NCBI GenBank assembly: GCA_022566215.1
Contig: JADFJJ010000011.1
Span: forward strand, 1 to 42,124
Direction of reading: 5' to 3'
DNA from: Pseudomonadota bacterium
GTDB taxonomy: Bacteria > Pseudomonadota > Alphaproteobacteria > Sphingomonadales > SMXR01
DNA: 42,124 bases
The translations under genes were made by a program, and so were the position numbers. This document shows positions 1 to 8,430 of the stretch, piece by piece (the stretch's first letter is position 1; each line of letters opens with the position of its first letter). The notes under the pieces were generated by a model, which saw only the letters and a list, made by a program, of their open reading frames with translations, searched no databases and had not been told where the DNA came from.

Positions 1-1130
1 CGGAACCTGAACCGAACCCTGAACCAGAACCTGAGCCGGAACCGGAACCCGAGCCAGAACCCGAGCCCGAACTCGAGCCGAAACTTGTACCTGAGCCTGA
101 GCCTGAACCCGAACCAATCCCGGAGCCAGAACCGGAACCTGAGCCGGAACCTGAGCCGGAACCTGAGCCGGAACCCGAGCCTGAGCCTGAGGTGGAAAAA
201 CCAAAGGCCGGGTGGTTGTCGCGGCTGAAAGAAAAGCTGACCAAGACCTCGTCCAAGGTCTCGGAAGGGATCAACCAGATTTTCGTCGCCAGGAAACTGG
301 ACGAGACCACCCTGGAGGAGCTGGAAGACCTGCTTATTTCTTCTGATCTGGGCGTGGAAACGGCGGCCCGGGTTTCCGAAACACTGGCCAAAAAGAAACT
401 CAACAAGGACATAACCCCGGATGAGGTTCGCGCCGTCCTGGCCGATGAGATTTCAAAAATCCTCAGTCCCTCAGCGACCGACCTGAATGTCGAACTGGGG
501 CATCAGCCGCACATCATCCTGATGGTCGGGGTCAATGGCACGGGAAAGACCACGACCATCGGCAAAATGGCCCAGATGCTGAAAATTATGGGGAAATCGG
601 TAATGGTCGCCGCCGCTGATACCTTCCGGGCCGCGGCCATCGAACAGCTGGAGATCTGGTGTGACCGGGCCGGGGTCCCGATTATCAAGGGAAATATTGG
701 CGGCGATGCCGCTAGCGTGGCTTTTGCCGCTATTGACGCCGCCCGCGAGCAAAAAATTGATGTCCTGATCATTGATACCGCGGGACGCTTGCAGAACCGC
801 ACCGAGCTGATGGATGAGCTGGCCAAGATCGTCCGTGTGATCCGCAAAAAAGATGAAAACGCGCCCCACGACACCATCCTGGTGCTGGACGCCACCACCG
901 GCCAGAATGCCATTTTGCAGACCCAGGTGTTCCGTGAAGCGGCGAATGTTTCCGGCATTATCATGACCAAGCTGGATGGCACCGCCAAGGGCGGTATCCT
1001 GGTGGCTTGTACGGAAAAATTTCACCTGCCGATCTATGGCATCGGGGTCGGGGAAAAACTGGAAGACCTGCAACCGTTCGACCCGGAAGTTTTCTCCCGC
1101 GCCCTGGTCGGTCTTGATGTGGAAGAGTAA
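1..1130 (+). CDS. ftsY: Signal recognition particle receptor FtsY (5' end outside window)
   Basis: FtsY is the GTPase receptor that brings SRP-bound ribosomes to the Sec translocon at the inner membrane. The frame is open from the first full codon (base 3), so the true start lies upstream of the window and the GTG at 192 is internal. The visible protein begins with a Glu-Pro repeat tail (3-191). Numbering from codon 192, the helical N domain spans about 20-95. The GTPase G domain follows, with P loop GVNGTGKT (113-120), DTFRAAA (143-149), DTAGR (195-199) and TKLDG (259-263), all intact. The C-terminus ends normally after the G domain. yciB follows after 9 bases on the same strand, so the two are probably co-transcribed. 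The family call is secure. Only the length of the acidic tail is unknown. Confidence 0.97.
   Translation, partial: EPEPNPEPEPEPEPEPEPEPEPELEPKLVPEPEPEPEPIPEPEPEPEPEPEPEPEPEPEPEPEVEKPKAGWLSRLKEKLTKTSSKVSEGINQIFVARKLDETTLEELEDLLISSDLGVETAARVSETLAKKKLNKDITPDEVRAVLADEISKILSPSATDLNVELGHQPHIILMVGVNGTGKTTTIGKMAQMLKIMGKSVMVAAADTFRAAAIEQLEIWCDRAGVPIIKGNIGGDAASVAFAAIDAAREQKIDVLIIDTAGRLQNRTELMDELAKIVRVIRKKDENAPHDTILVLDATTGQNAILQTQVFREAANVSGIIMTKLDGTAKGGILVACTEKFHLPIYGIGVGEKLEDLQPFDPEVFSRALVGLDVEE
3..191 (+). repeat. Glu-Pro dipeptide-coding hexanucleotide repeat in ftsY
   Basis: Sixty-three codons alternate Glu and Pro almost without break. Interruptions are Asn (15-17), Leu (72-74), Lys-Leu-Val (81-89) and Ile (117-119). 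Glu codons mix GAA and GAG, and Pro codons mix CCT, CCG, CCC and CCA, so the array is not a fresh slippage product. It gives FtsY an extended, strongly acidic N-terminal arm in the place where other FtsY proteins carry the acidic, poorly conserved A domain. It starts before the window, so its full length is unknown. Confidence 0.95.
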
Positions 1131-1139
1131 CAGCCAAAA

Positions 1140-1718
1140 ATGAACGCTAAACAACAAAAGGGCCCCAAGGCCGGAGTACCCAATATCCTGATAGATTTCG
1201 GGCCCTTGCTGGTTTTTTTCGGGGTTAATTTCAGCTATGGTATTTTCCCGGCGACCCTCAGCCTGATGGCCACAATGCCGGCCGCCATGGCCATTTCCTG
1301 GATCAAAAGAAAGCATATTCCGCCGGTGCTTTGGGTTTCCGGAATTCTGGTGCTTATTTTCGGCGGGCTAACGCTTTATTTTGATGACGAACGCTTCATC
1401 AAGATCAAACCAACAATCATTTTCAGCCTGTTTGGCCTGATTCTGTTGGGCGGCTACCTCAAGGGCAAGGCCCTGATTAAATTCATTTTCGAGCCCGCCT
1501 TCCCGCCGATAGCGGATAAGGGCTGGATGATCATCAGCCGGAACTACGGTCTGCTGAATTTACTTTTGGCGGGGTTTAATGAGTTTCTCTGGCGAAGCTT
1601 TTCCACCGATACATGGGTTGCAATTAAAGTGTTCGGTTTTACCGGGCTGACTTTTTTGTTTTTTTTAAGCCAAATCCCGGTGATCATGAAATACGGGGAT
1701 TTGAAAAAACTAGGTTAG
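1140..1718 (+). CDS. yciB: Inner-membrane septation protein A family (YciB/IspZ)
   Basis: A 192-residue integral membrane protein of the YciB/IspZ family, implicated in cell-envelope integrity and septation in other proteobacteria; its molecular role is unsettled. Recognisable parts are the N-terminal LIDFGPLLVFF segment, several hydrophobic helices (about 18-55, 62-82, 92-112 and 165-185), the DDERFIKIKPT loop, and the family-typical stretch around RNYGLLNLLLAGFNEFLWR. Length matches the family. It lies 9 bases behind ftsY, the usual alphaproteobacterial order. Its TAG stop (1716-1718) overlaps the TAA stop of the opposing ccmE (1715-1717), leaving no room for a terminator between the converging genes. 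Confidence 0.93.
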   Translation: MNAKQQKGPKAGVPNILIDFGPLLVFFGVNFSYGIFPATLSLMATMPAAMAISWIKRKHIPPVLWVSGILVLIFGGLTLYFDDERFIKIKPTIIFSLFGLILLGGYLKGKALIKFIFEPAFPPIADKGWMIISRNYGLLNLLLAGFNEFLWRSFSTDTWVAIKVFGFTGLTFLFFLSQIPVIMKYGDLKKLG

Positions 1719-2200
1719 GGCTTGTTGCCGTAGCCCTCTTCATCCTTCCAGTAGCCCTGTTCTTTCAGCGCCTCGGCCACTTCGGCCGGCATATAGTTTT
1801 CATCGTGCTTGGCCAGAACATTATGGGCGTTGAAAACCCCTTTTTCAGAAAGCCGGCCTTCAACCACAACCCCCTGCCCCTCGCGGAACAAATCCGGCAG
1901 GATCCCCTCAAAGACTACCAGCGTTGAAGCTCCCCCGTCGGTGACCAGAAAGGTAACCTTCAAGGTCCCTTGCTCACGCAAGACCGTGCCGTCCTCCACC
2001 AGGCCGCCGAGGCGGAATTGTTCCTCACCGGTTAGAACCCGGTCCTGCAAATCTGAGGGGGTGACAAAATAAACGATATTTTCCTCAAAAGCGCGCAGCA
2101 TCAGGAAAACAGCAAGCGCCAACACTGTCAGCATGCCAGCAATCATAAGGATGCGCACTTGCTTGCGTTTGGCGGCCGGAATAGAGGATTTCGATGTCAT
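1715..2200 (-). CDS. ccmE: Cytochrome c maturation haem chaperone CcmE
   Basis: CcmE binds haem covalently in the periplasm and hands it to the CcmF/H ligation machinery. The 161-residue protein has a basic N-terminus (KRK), one membrane anchor at about 16-36, then an OB-fold domain. The haem-attachment His is H132 within LAKHDENY, and Tyr136 of the same motif is present. It is the last gene of the ccmA-B-C-D-E set, starting 9 bases after the ccmD stop. Its stop overlaps that of yciB tail to tail. Length and motif are typical. Confidence 0.96.
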   Translation of the reverse strand: MTSKSSIPAAKRKQVRILMIAGMLTVLALAVFLMLRAFEENIVYFVTPSDLQDRVLTGEEQFRLGGLVEDGTVLREQGTLKVTFLVTDGGASTLVVFEGILPDLFREGQGVVVEGRLSEKGVFNAHNVLAKHDENYMPAEVAEALKEQGYWKDEEGYGNKP

Positions 2201-2209
2201 TTCAAGCTT

Positions 2210-2380
2210 TCAGGTTTTCGATTTTTTTACGGTTATTTTTTCCAGGCGTTTTTCAAGAACAATTTTTTTGCGCCAGCTAAGAATTGCCAGGATCGCCAAG
2301 GCGCCAAGCGACAGGGAATAGCTGGACCAGACAAATTCGCCATAGCGCTCAAAGCTGGGCAGGATATTCAAAAGCATCAT
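2210..2380 (-). CDS. ccmD: Small haem exporter subunit CcmD
   Basis: A 56-residue single-span protein starting MMLLNILPSF. CcmD stabilises the CcmABC-CcmE complex and helps release haem-loaded CcmE. The reading frame shows the family pattern: a short periplasmic segment containing ERYGEFVWSSY, one hydrophobic helix (about 22-36), then a basic, charged cytoplasmic tail (RKKIVLEKRLEK). The ATG at 2380 overlaps the ccmC stop as ATGA. A second in-frame ATG at 2386 sits 8 bases after a GGGAG and could be the true start, adding two residues. It lies exactly between ccmC and ccmE, where ccmD is expected. Identity rests on position and pattern, since sequence conservation in this family is weak. Confidence 0.9.
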   Translation of the reverse strand: MMLLNILPSFERYGEFVWSSYSLSLGALAILAILSWRKKIVLEKRLEKITVKKSKT

Positions 2381-3099
2381 GACCATGAGGCTTTCTCCCG
2401 GAGCGCCAGTTCAAGTCTTTTTTCCGCCATTTCCGCCTTCATCCGCCACAGCAGCACGGTCACAAAATAAAGGCCGTAAGCCGCCAGCATCAACAACAGC
2501 GGGGTCATCATCGAAGGATCGATCGCCGAGCCGCCTTCCCTGATCAAGCTGGAAGGCTGATGCAGGGTGTTCCACCATTCCACCGAAAATTTGATAATTG
2601 GAATGTTCACCACCCCGACCAGTGCCAGGATCGAGGAGATTTTGGCCGCCTTGTTCGAATCTTCCATTACCTGCCACAGCGCCAGGTAGCCGAGGTAGAG
2701 GAAGAACAACACCAGCATCGAGGTTAGCCGCGCGTCCCATTGCCACCAGGTTCCCCACATTGGTTTGCCCCAGATCGAGCCGGTGGCCAGCGCCAGCCCG
2801 CAAAAAACCATCCCGATCGGGGCGGCAGCCTTGGCCGCCAGCACCGCCAGCGGATGTTTCCAGATAATAAAGGCGGCGCTGGCCGCAGCCATGAAAACGT
2901 AGATCGCCAGGCTGAGCGACGAGGCCGGGACATGGACGTACATAATGCGCACGCTGTCCCCCTGCTGATAGTCGGGAGGAGAGGCGTAAAGGGCATAATA
3001 AAGGCCCGCCGCAAAAAGGGTCACGGTCAAGGCGAAAGTCCACGGCAACAGCGTATTTGCCAGCCGGTTAAAGCGAACAGGATTTGCAAACTTGTGCAT
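2377..3099 (-). CDS. ccmC: Haem exporter subunit CcmC
   Basis: CcmC is the integral membrane haem-handling protein that, with CcmD and the CcmAB transporter, loads haem onto CcmE. The 240-residue sequence has six hydrophobic segments and the signature tryptophan-rich WWD loop (WGTWWQWDARLTS, about 115-127). The two periplasmic histidines that flank the WWD loop and act as haem ligands in the family are visible as H56 (YVHVPAS) and H180 (NTLHQPSS). It ends in an ATGA overlap with ccmD and starts 62 bases after ccmB. Confidence 0.97.
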   Translation of the reverse strand: MHKFANPVRFNRLANTLLPWTFALTVTLFAAGLYYALYASPPDYQQGDSVRIMYVHVPASSLSLAIYVFMAAASAAFIIWKHPLAVLAAKAAAPIGMVFCGLALATGSIWGKPMWGTWWQWDARLTSMLVLFFLYLGYLALWQVMEDSNKAAKISSILALVGVVNIPIIKFSVEWWNTLHQPSSLIREGGSAIDPSMMTPLLLMLAAYGLYFVTVLLWRMKAEMAEKRLELALREKASWS

Positions 3100-3161
3100 A
3101 AGGTCTATCTAGTCTTCCCTTTTTGGATGTCAACCAAGAACCAGAGCAATATGAGAAAAAA

Positions 3162-3830
3162 TTACTCCATTGTCGTTCTGAGGGCCGCCGCCGCGGCAAT
3201 CGGCCCAATGACAAACGAAAAAGTGCTTAAAGCGCCGAGAAATAGCAGATTGCCCGTCTCCCCGCCGGTCCCGGCCAGGACCTCGGCTACCGCGCCCGCC
3301 CCGAAAATCAGGGTCGGGATATAAAGCGGCAGCACCAGCAGCGGGATCAGCACCCCGCCCCGCTTGATCGAAGCGGTCAGGGCGGCGGCGATCGCTCCCA
3401 TAAAACTCAGCGCCGGGGTCCCGATCAGCATTGTCAGGATCAAAGCGATTAATCCCTCGGTCCCGATCTGCAGCACCAGCGCCAGCAGCGGCGTGGCCAG
3501 AATCACCGGCCCCAAGCTGTTCAGCCAGTGGGACAGGGCTTTGGCGATAACCTGGATTTCCAGCGGCATCGCGGTCAGGGCCAGAAGGTCCATTGAGCCG
3601 TCCTCAAAATCGATTGAAAACATCCGGTCCAGCGACAGGATCGCCGAAAGCAGCGCCGCCACCCAGACGATTCCGGCGCCGATCTGTGACAGGATTGCCG
3701 GGTCCGGACCGACCCCGAACGGGAACAGGCTGACCGTCATGACATAAAACATCACCACCAGCATTCCCGCCCCACCCTGGCGCCAGGAAGACAAGGTCTC
3801 GAGCCGAACCAATGTCAGGAAAGCTTTCAA
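3162..3830 (-). CDS. ccmB: Haem exporter permease CcmB
   Basis: The membrane subunit of the CcmAB ABC complex, whose ATP hydrolysis is needed to release holo-CcmE from CcmC. The 222-residue protein has six hydrophobic segments. It carries the family-typical region near VWVAALLSAILSLDRMFSIDFEDGSMD (about 55-80) and the conserved LIGTPALSFMGAIAAALT segment (about 135-155). The start overlaps the ccmA stop by four bases (ATGA, 3827-3830), indicating translational coupling of ATPase and permease. Length is normal for the family. Confidence 0.95.
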   Translation of the reverse strand: MKAFLTLVRLETLSSWRQGGAGMLVVMFYVMTVSLFPFGVGPDPAILSQIGAGIVWVAALLSAILSLDRMFSIDFEDGSMDLLALTAMPLEIQVIAKALSHWLNSLGPVILATPLLALVLQIGTEGLIALILTMLIGTPALSFMGAIAAALTASIKRGGVLIPLLVLPLYIPTLIFGAGAVAEVLAGTGGETGNLLFLGALSTFSFVIGPIAAAAALRTTME

Positions 3831-4477
3831 TGCGTAAACCTTCCCTTCCCGCCGCCCAGGGTCAGGGTCTTGATCCCCTTAAGCCCCAAATCCTGATGGG
3901 TCGCGGCGATCACTATTCCACCCTCTTTCAGATGATCTTCGATCAGGGCGCCAAGAATTTGAACCCCCTCCCGGTCAAGCCCCGAGGCCGGTTCATCCAT
4001 CAGCCAGAGCGGCAGGGAGGTAACCAGAAAGCGGGCCAGGTTGACACGCTTTTTCTGGCCTTCCGAGAGAAATTTTACCGGAAATTCCAGCAGGCCTTCA
4101 ACCCCGGTCCTATGCGCCGCTTTCTCGAAACCTTCCGTGCCGCCGAAAAGACTGCCCCAGATGGTGAGATTTTCCCGGACTGTCAGGTAGGGTTTCAGGC
4201 CGTAGGTGTGGCCCAGGTAGTGGGTCCGGCCGACAACCAGGTCCCTGGCCCTGGCCGAGGTTTCCCCATCCCAGGTAAAGGAGCCCTCTTGGGGCGGGAG
4301 AAAACCCGCCAGTATTCTCAAAAGGCTGGTTTTGCCAGAGCCGTTGGGGCCGCGCAGCAACAGCCCCTCCGAGCCGGCCAATGAAATTGAAAGCCCGGAA
4401 AAAAGTGTCCGGGCGCCGCGGATGCAAGTGAGGTTTTCGGCCGAAAAAAGTTTCTTATGGTTGGTGTCTTTCCCCAT
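3827..4477 (-). CDS. ccmA: Haem exporter ATPase CcmA
   Basis: ABC ATPase that powers the CcmAB(CD) complex of cytochrome c maturation. From the chosen ATG (4477) it has 216 residues. The Walker A motif is GPNGSGKT (43-50), the signature is LSEGQKKRV in place of LSGGQ, Walker B is LWLMDEPAS, and the H-loop is ATHQD. An upstream TTG at 4519 is in frame but has no ribosome-binding site; the ATG is preceded by a GGGTAGGG stretch, so 4477 is preferred. It is the first gene of the ccmA-B-C-D-E operon. A strong hairpin terminator (4533-4562) lies about 55 bases upstream, so the operon promoter must lie between them unless that hairpin is read through. Confidence 0.95.
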   Translation of the reverse strand: MGKDTNHKKLFSAENLTCIRGARTLFSGLSISLAGSEGLLLRGPNGSGKTSLLRILAGFLPPQEGSFTWDGETSARARDLVVGRTHYLGHTYGLKPYLTVRENLTIWGSLFGGTEGFEKAAHRTGVEGLLEFPVKFLSEGQKKRVNLARFLVTSLPLWLMDEPASGLDREGVQILGALIEDHLKEGGIVIAATHQDLGLKGIKTLTLGGGKGRFTH

Positions 4478-4532
4478 CGCCCGCACCCTACCCAATCCTT
4501 GAGGATCAGAATAGGGCAAAATTCAAAGAAAC

Positions 4533-4562
4533 GGGCAAGAGCAACTGACGCTGCTCTTGCCC
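4533..4562 (-). terminator. Rho-independent terminator of the small membrane gene
   Basis: A perfect 11-base stem GGGCAAGAGCA / TGCTCTTGCCC with an 8-base loop. On the minus strand it is followed by the T-rich GTTTCTTTGAATTTT. It lies 25 bases beyond the stop of the small gene at 4588 and separates that gene from ccmA. It could also work as an attenuator in front of the ccm operon. Confidence 0.8.
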
Positions 4563-4587
4563 GCCCTTGTGCAAGCAGGGTTGCGGT

Positions 4588-4710
4588 TTAAACAACGGCA
4601 AACCGGGCCATCACCAAAATGCCCATGACCAATACAAAATACAGAACTCCTATGGTGAAAATTATCCTTTGATTTTTTGCGGAAAGGTTACTTGCAAGCG
4701 GCTTTTTCAT
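4588..4710 (-). CDS. Tiny single-span membrane protein, function unknown
   Basis: A 40-residue open frame beginning MKKPLASNLSAKNQR and continuing into one hydrophobic helix (about 16-36) ending ARFAVV. The ATG is 7 bases after a GGGAG ribosome-binding site, and the frame is followed closely by a perfect terminator hairpin. Together these argue that it is a real transcribed gene. The frame stays open upstream to 4866, but that extension has no ribosome-binding site and is compositionally unlike protein. The basic, Lys/Arg-bearing N-terminus suggests an N-in, C-out orientation. It is divergent from acnA and upstream of ccmA. No family was recognised. Confidence 0.6.
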   Translation of the reverse strand: MKKPLASNLSAKNQRIIFTIGVLYFVLVMGILVMARFAVV

Positions 4711-4801
4711 TTTGGGTCTCCCAACCAGATTATTGACTAAAATGATCCTCCGTTGAAATTGTGAACAAATGCTGCCGGAAATTTGGTGATTTTGTGGACA
4801 A

Positions 4802-4820
4802 TTGTGGCGCGCCGCCACAA
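4802..4820. promoter_or_regulatory. Operator-like palindrome between the tiny membrane gene and acnA
   Basis: TTGTGGCGCGCCGCCACAA is a perfect inverted repeat (8-base arms, 3-base centre). It lies in the 241-base divergent interval between the small gene (start 4710) and acnA (start 4952). It is not followed by a T tract on either side, so it is better explained as a protein-binding site than a terminator. The regulator is unknown. Confidence 0.4.
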
Positions 4821-4951
4821 ATCGCACGGATTGGGTAAAAAACAGCCCTGAAATGAATGGGGCCAAAAGTTTTTCACTTGTCTCAAGCGCCGCTTTCCGG
4901 CATTACAGTGCCAACGGAACCGGATAATCCAAGCAAAGGAAGAACCAGGCG

Positions 4952-7621
4952 ATGAATTCCTTCAATTCCAAATCCATCCTGAACATTGGGGGGATAGATT
5001 ACGAAATTTACAGCCTCAGGAAAGCCGAGCAAACTCTGGGGGATATCAGCCGGCTGCCGTATTCGCTTAAAATCCTGCTGGAGAATATCCTGCGCCATGA
5101 AGACGGTGAAACGGTCACCCAGGAAGACATCAAGGCGCTCGCCGGATGGCTTAAGGAAGGAAAGTCCTCCCACGAGATCGCCTTCCGCCCGGCCCGGATC
5201 CTCATGCAGGACTTTACCGGCGTCCCGGCGGTGGTTGACCTGGCCGTCATGCGTGACGCCATGGTCAAGCTGAAAAAAGACCCAAAAAAGATTAATCCCC
5301 TGAACCCGGTGGACCTGGTGATCGATCATTCGGTCACGGTGGATGCGTTTGGCTCGCCCCAGGCTTTTGGAAAAAATGTCGAACTGGAAATGCAGCGTAA
5401 CCTGGAGCGCTATGAATTCCTGCGCTGGGGCCAGCAGGCCTTTAATAATTTCCGGGTGGTGCCGCCGGGGACGGGGATTTGTCATCAGGTCAACCTGGAA
5501 TATTTGGCGAAAATTGTGTGGACCAAAAAGCGCGGCAAAACAATCATGGCCTATCCCGATACCCTGGTTGGCACCGACAGCCACACCACTATGATCAACG
5601 GCCTTGGGGTTCTCGGCTGGGGGGTTGGCGGGATAGAGGCCGAAGCGGCGATGCTGGGCCAGCCCATTTCGATGCTGATTCCCGAAGTTGTCGGGTTCAA
5701 ATTTACCGGGGAACTGAAGGAGGGAACCACCGCAACCGACCTGGTTCTGACCGTCACCGAAATGCTCAGGAAAAAAGGCGTGGTTGGAAAATTTGTTGAA
5801 TTTTTTGGGCCCGGACTGGATAACCTGACCCTTGCCGACCAGGCGACGATTGCCAACATGGCCCCGGAGTATGGCGCTACTTGCGGATTTTTTCCGATCG
5901 ACAGGTCGACCCTGGAATATCTGGAATTTACCGGCCGGGAACCGGAGACCGTGGCGCTCGCCGAAGCATATGCCAAAGAGCAGGGCCTGTGGCGTGACGC
6001 GGGCACTCCGGACCCGGTTTTCACCGATACGATCGAACTGGATATTGCCCAGGTCGAACCTTCACTGGCTGGGCCAAAACGGCCGCAGGACAGAATTGTT
6101 CTCTCCCAAGCCTCCAAAGCTTTCATGGCGGCGCTTAGCGGAACCTACGGTCAGGAACAGAAAGAAGACACCTACGTCGAAGTTGAGGGGGAGGACTTTG
6201 TACTCTCAGACGGCGACGTGGTTATCGCCGCCATTACCAGCTGCACCAATACTTCCAACCCCAGCGTCATGCTGGCCGCCGGGCTTTTGGCCAAGAGCGC
6301 CCTGCAACGGGGGCTCAAGGTCAAACCCTGGGTCAAGACCTCTCTGGCGCCGGGATCAAAGGTGGTTACCGATTACCTGGAAAAGGCCGGCCTTCAGGAG
6401 GCTCTGGATGAACTGGGCTTTAATCTTGTGGGGTATGGCTGCACCACCTGTATTGGCAATTCGGGGCCACTGCCGGAGGCGATCTCAAAAGCCATCGATG
6501 AAAAGGGACTGGTATGCACCAGCGTGCTGTCCGGCAACCGTAACTTTGAGGGCCGTATCAGCCACGATGTCAAAGCCAACTATCTGGCCTCTCCGCCGCT
6601 GGTGGTCGCCTATGCGCTGGCCGGGTCCATGAAGGTGGACATCACTCGTGATCCGCTCGGCAAGGACAAATACGGAAACGCCATTTATCTGAAAGATATC
6701 TGGCCCAGCAACTATGAAATAGAGGAATTGGTCCAAAAAGTGGTGGCCAAAAGTATGTTCCAGACCCGCTATGCGGATGTTTTCAAGGGTGACAAGGCCT
6801 GGCGCGCCATCAAGATTTCGAAGGGTCTGACCTATCGGTGGAATAAAAAAAGCACTTACGTCCGAAAACCCACTTTCTTTGACGGCATGAAACTGAAACC
6901 GGCTGGCCTTAAAGACGTAAAGAAGGCAAGAATTCTGGCGCTTCTGGGGGATTCCATTACCACCGACCACATCAGCCCGGCGGGCGCCATTAAAAAAGAC
7001 TCGCCAGCCGGCCAGTATTTGACCGGGCGCGGGATAGAGAGGCGTGATTTTAACTCTTACGGATCGCGCCGCGGCAATCACGAGGTGATGATGCGCGGGA
7101 CATTTGCCAACATCCGTCTCAAGAATGAACTGGGCCAGGGAAAGGAGGGCGGCTGGACGACATATTACCCGGGTGGAAAGCTGATGACCATTTTTGACGC
7201 GGCCATGAAATACATTGAGAAAGATGTCCCCCTGGTGATAATTGCCGGCAAGGAATACGGCACCGGTTCCTCACGCGATTGGGCCGCCAAGGGAACCTTG
7301 CTGTTGGGCGTCAGGGCGGTGATCGCGGAAAGTTTTGAGCGCATTCACCGCTCCAACCTGATCGGCATGGGGGTTTTGCCCCTGGAGTTTACCGGCGCGG
7401 CCACCAGAAAATCCTTACGCCTGACGGGCAAGGAAACCATCAGCCTGTCAGGAATTGAGGACGGGATTACGCCAGGAAAAAGCATAGCTTGTACCATTTT
7501 CTATCCCAATGGAAAAACCCGGGAAGTGAGCTTGTTGTGCCGCTGTGACACCGCCCAGGAGGTGGCTTACTTTGAGAACGGCGGAATTTTGCATTACGTT
7601 ATCCGGCGCCTGGCCTCTTGA
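4952..7621 (+). CDS. acnA: Aconitate hydratase A
   Basis: Cytosolic [4Fe-4S] enzyme interconverting citrate and isocitrate in the TCA cycle. The 889-residue protein has the full AcnA/IRP architecture: the three catalytic-core domains, then the linker and swivel domain (about 690-889). The cluster cysteines are C431 ([11 protein letters not shown]), C497 and C500 ([12 protein letters not shown]). Other family motifs are [21 protein letters not shown] (about 207-227), [15 protein letters not shown] and [16 protein letters not shown]. The ATG is preceded by AAGGAAG at good spacing. Its position beside the ccm operon is common in alphaproteobacteria. The following DUF1223 gene, 68 bases downstream on the same strand, may share its transcript. 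Confidence 0.98.
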   Translation: MNSFNSKSILNIGGIDYEIYSLRKAEQTLGDISRLPYSLKILLENILRHEDGETVTQEDIKALAGWLKEGKSSHEIAFRPARILMQDFTGVPAVVDLAVMRDAMVKLKKDPKKINPLNPVDLVIDHSVTVDAFGSPQAFGKNVELEMQRNLERYEFLRWGQQAFNNFRVVPPGTGICHQVNLEYLAKIVWTKKRGKTIMAYPDTLVGTDSHTTMINGLGVLGWGVGGIEAEAAMLGQPISMLIPEVVGFKFTGELKEGTTATDLVLTVTEMLRKKGVVGKFVEFFGPGLDNLTLADQATIANMAPEYGATCGFFPIDRSTLEYLEFTGREPETVALAEAYAKEQGLWRDAGTPDPVFTDTIELDIAQVEPSLAGPKRPQDRIVLSQASKAFMAALSGTYGQEQKEDTYVEVEGEDFVLSDGDVVIAAITSCTNTSNPSVMLAAGLLAKSALQRGLKVKPWVKTSLAPGSKVVTDYLEKAGLQEALDELGFNLVGYGCTTCIGNSGPLPEAISKAIDEKGLVCTSVLSGNRNFEGRISHDVKANYLASPPLVVAYALAGSMKVDITRDPLGKDKYGNAIYLKDIWPSNYEIEELVQKVVAKSMFQTRYADVFKGDKAWRAIKISKGLTYRWNKKSTYVRKPTFFDGMKLKPAGLKDVKKARILALLGDSITTDHISPAGAIKKDSPAGQYLTGRGIERRDFNSYGSRRGNHEVMMRGTFANIRLKNELGQGKEGGWTTYYPGGKLMTIFDAAMKYIEKDVPLVIIAGKEYGTGSSRDWAAKGTLLLGVRAVIAESFERIHRSNLIGMGVLPLEFTGAATRKSLRLTGKETISLSGIEDGITPGKSIACTIFYPNGKTREVSLLCRCDTAQEVAYFENGGILHYVIRRLAS

Positions 7622-7689
7622 CCGGGATCAAACTCCTCACCCGATGGTGATTGGAAAATCGGCACAATGCATATTATGCTGGGCGGATT

Positions 7690-8415
7690 ATGAAACGAAT
7701 CGCACTGATCATATTTTTTCTGTCTTTCATTTTTGCCGGCAATACGCTGGCGGGCGATCTGGTGGTGGTCGAGCTGTTTACCAGCCAGGGCTGTGAAAAA
7801 TGCCCGCCCGCCAATAAGCTGTTGGCGGAACTGGCGGAAGAGAAGAATATTCTGGCGCTCAGCTGGCACGTTGACTATTGGGATTACCAGGGCTGGGAAG
7901 ACACCCTTGCCGATCCTGAACACACCCGGCGTCAGGAAAACTATAACCAGGCGCTGGGAAGAAAAGGCGTTTATACCCCCCAGATTATCATCAACGGGCG
8001 GCGCGAGGTAGTCGGCTCAAACAAACTGGATCTCTACCAGACCATTCAATCCGCTCTGATCGCCAACGAATTGCCGGTGACGGTCCGCCTGGAAGGGAGC
8101 GCTGAAAACTTACAGGTCAGGCTGGGTGGTTCTGAAGATAATTCCCGGGCGGTGGTTGTGCTGGTCTGGTATGACAGCCTCCAGAAAATCAAGATCGGCG
8201 CCGGGGCCAATGCCGGAAAAACCATTACCTATGCCAATGTTGTCCGGAAGGTCAAAAACCTGGGCGAGTGGCAAGGCGAAGCCGTAACGTTTGCCATCGA
8301 CCTTCGCGATCCCGGCCGGGGCGGGGCGGATTGTTTGGCCATACTGGTGCAGGATGGGGAAACCGGCCGGATTATCGGCGCCACCAAGATAACCCTGGAC
8401 AGCCTTCCTGAATAA
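7690..8415 (+). CDS. Secreted DUF1223 thioredoxin-fold protein
   Basis: A 241-residue protein of the DUF1223 family. The chosen ATG at 7690 starts a clear signal peptide (MKRIALIIFFLSFIFAG, cleavage near residue 21); an upstream ATG at 7651 would spoil it. The mature protein begins with a thioredoxin-like strand and the motif ELFTSQGCEKCPPAN, with a CxxC at residues 35-38. A conserved WHVDYWDYQGW segment and a cis-Pro-like YTPQIIINGR follow. The C-terminal half is a beta-rich domain. The family has no established reaction; the fold, CxxC and export suggest a periplasmic thiol redox role, which is inference. DUF1223 genes often follow acnA in alphaproteobacteria. Confidence 0.88.
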   Translation: MKRIALIIFFLSFIFAGNTLAGDLVVVELFTSQGCEKCPPANKLLAELAEEKNILALSWHVDYWDYQGWEDTLADPEHTRRQENYNQALGRKGVYTPQIIINGRREVVGSNKLDLYQTIQSALIANELPVTVRLEGSAENLQVRLGGSEDNSRAVVVLVWYDSLQKIKIGAGANAGKTITYANVVRKVKNLGEWQGEAVTFAIDLRDPGRGGADCLAILVQDGETGRIIGATKITLDSLPE

Positions 8416-8430
8416 ATACCGGTTCTGGTT

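Noticed and set aside
3-191. The Glu-Pro repeat as a CRISPR or non-coding satellite
   Set aside because: No spacers and no fixed DNA repeat. The frame is open and continuous with ftsY.
471-1316. A 281-codon minus-strand frame opposite ftsY and yciB
   Set aside because: Antisense to two clear genes, and its composition does not resemble a folded protein.
4478-4519. Longer ccmA starting at TTG 4519
   Set aside because: No ribosome-binding site. The extra 14 residues do not fit the CcmA N-terminus.
4711-4866. N-terminal extension of the tiny membrane gene
   Set aside because: It lacks a ribosome-binding site and contains the operator-like palindrome. The internal ATG at 4710 has a good site.
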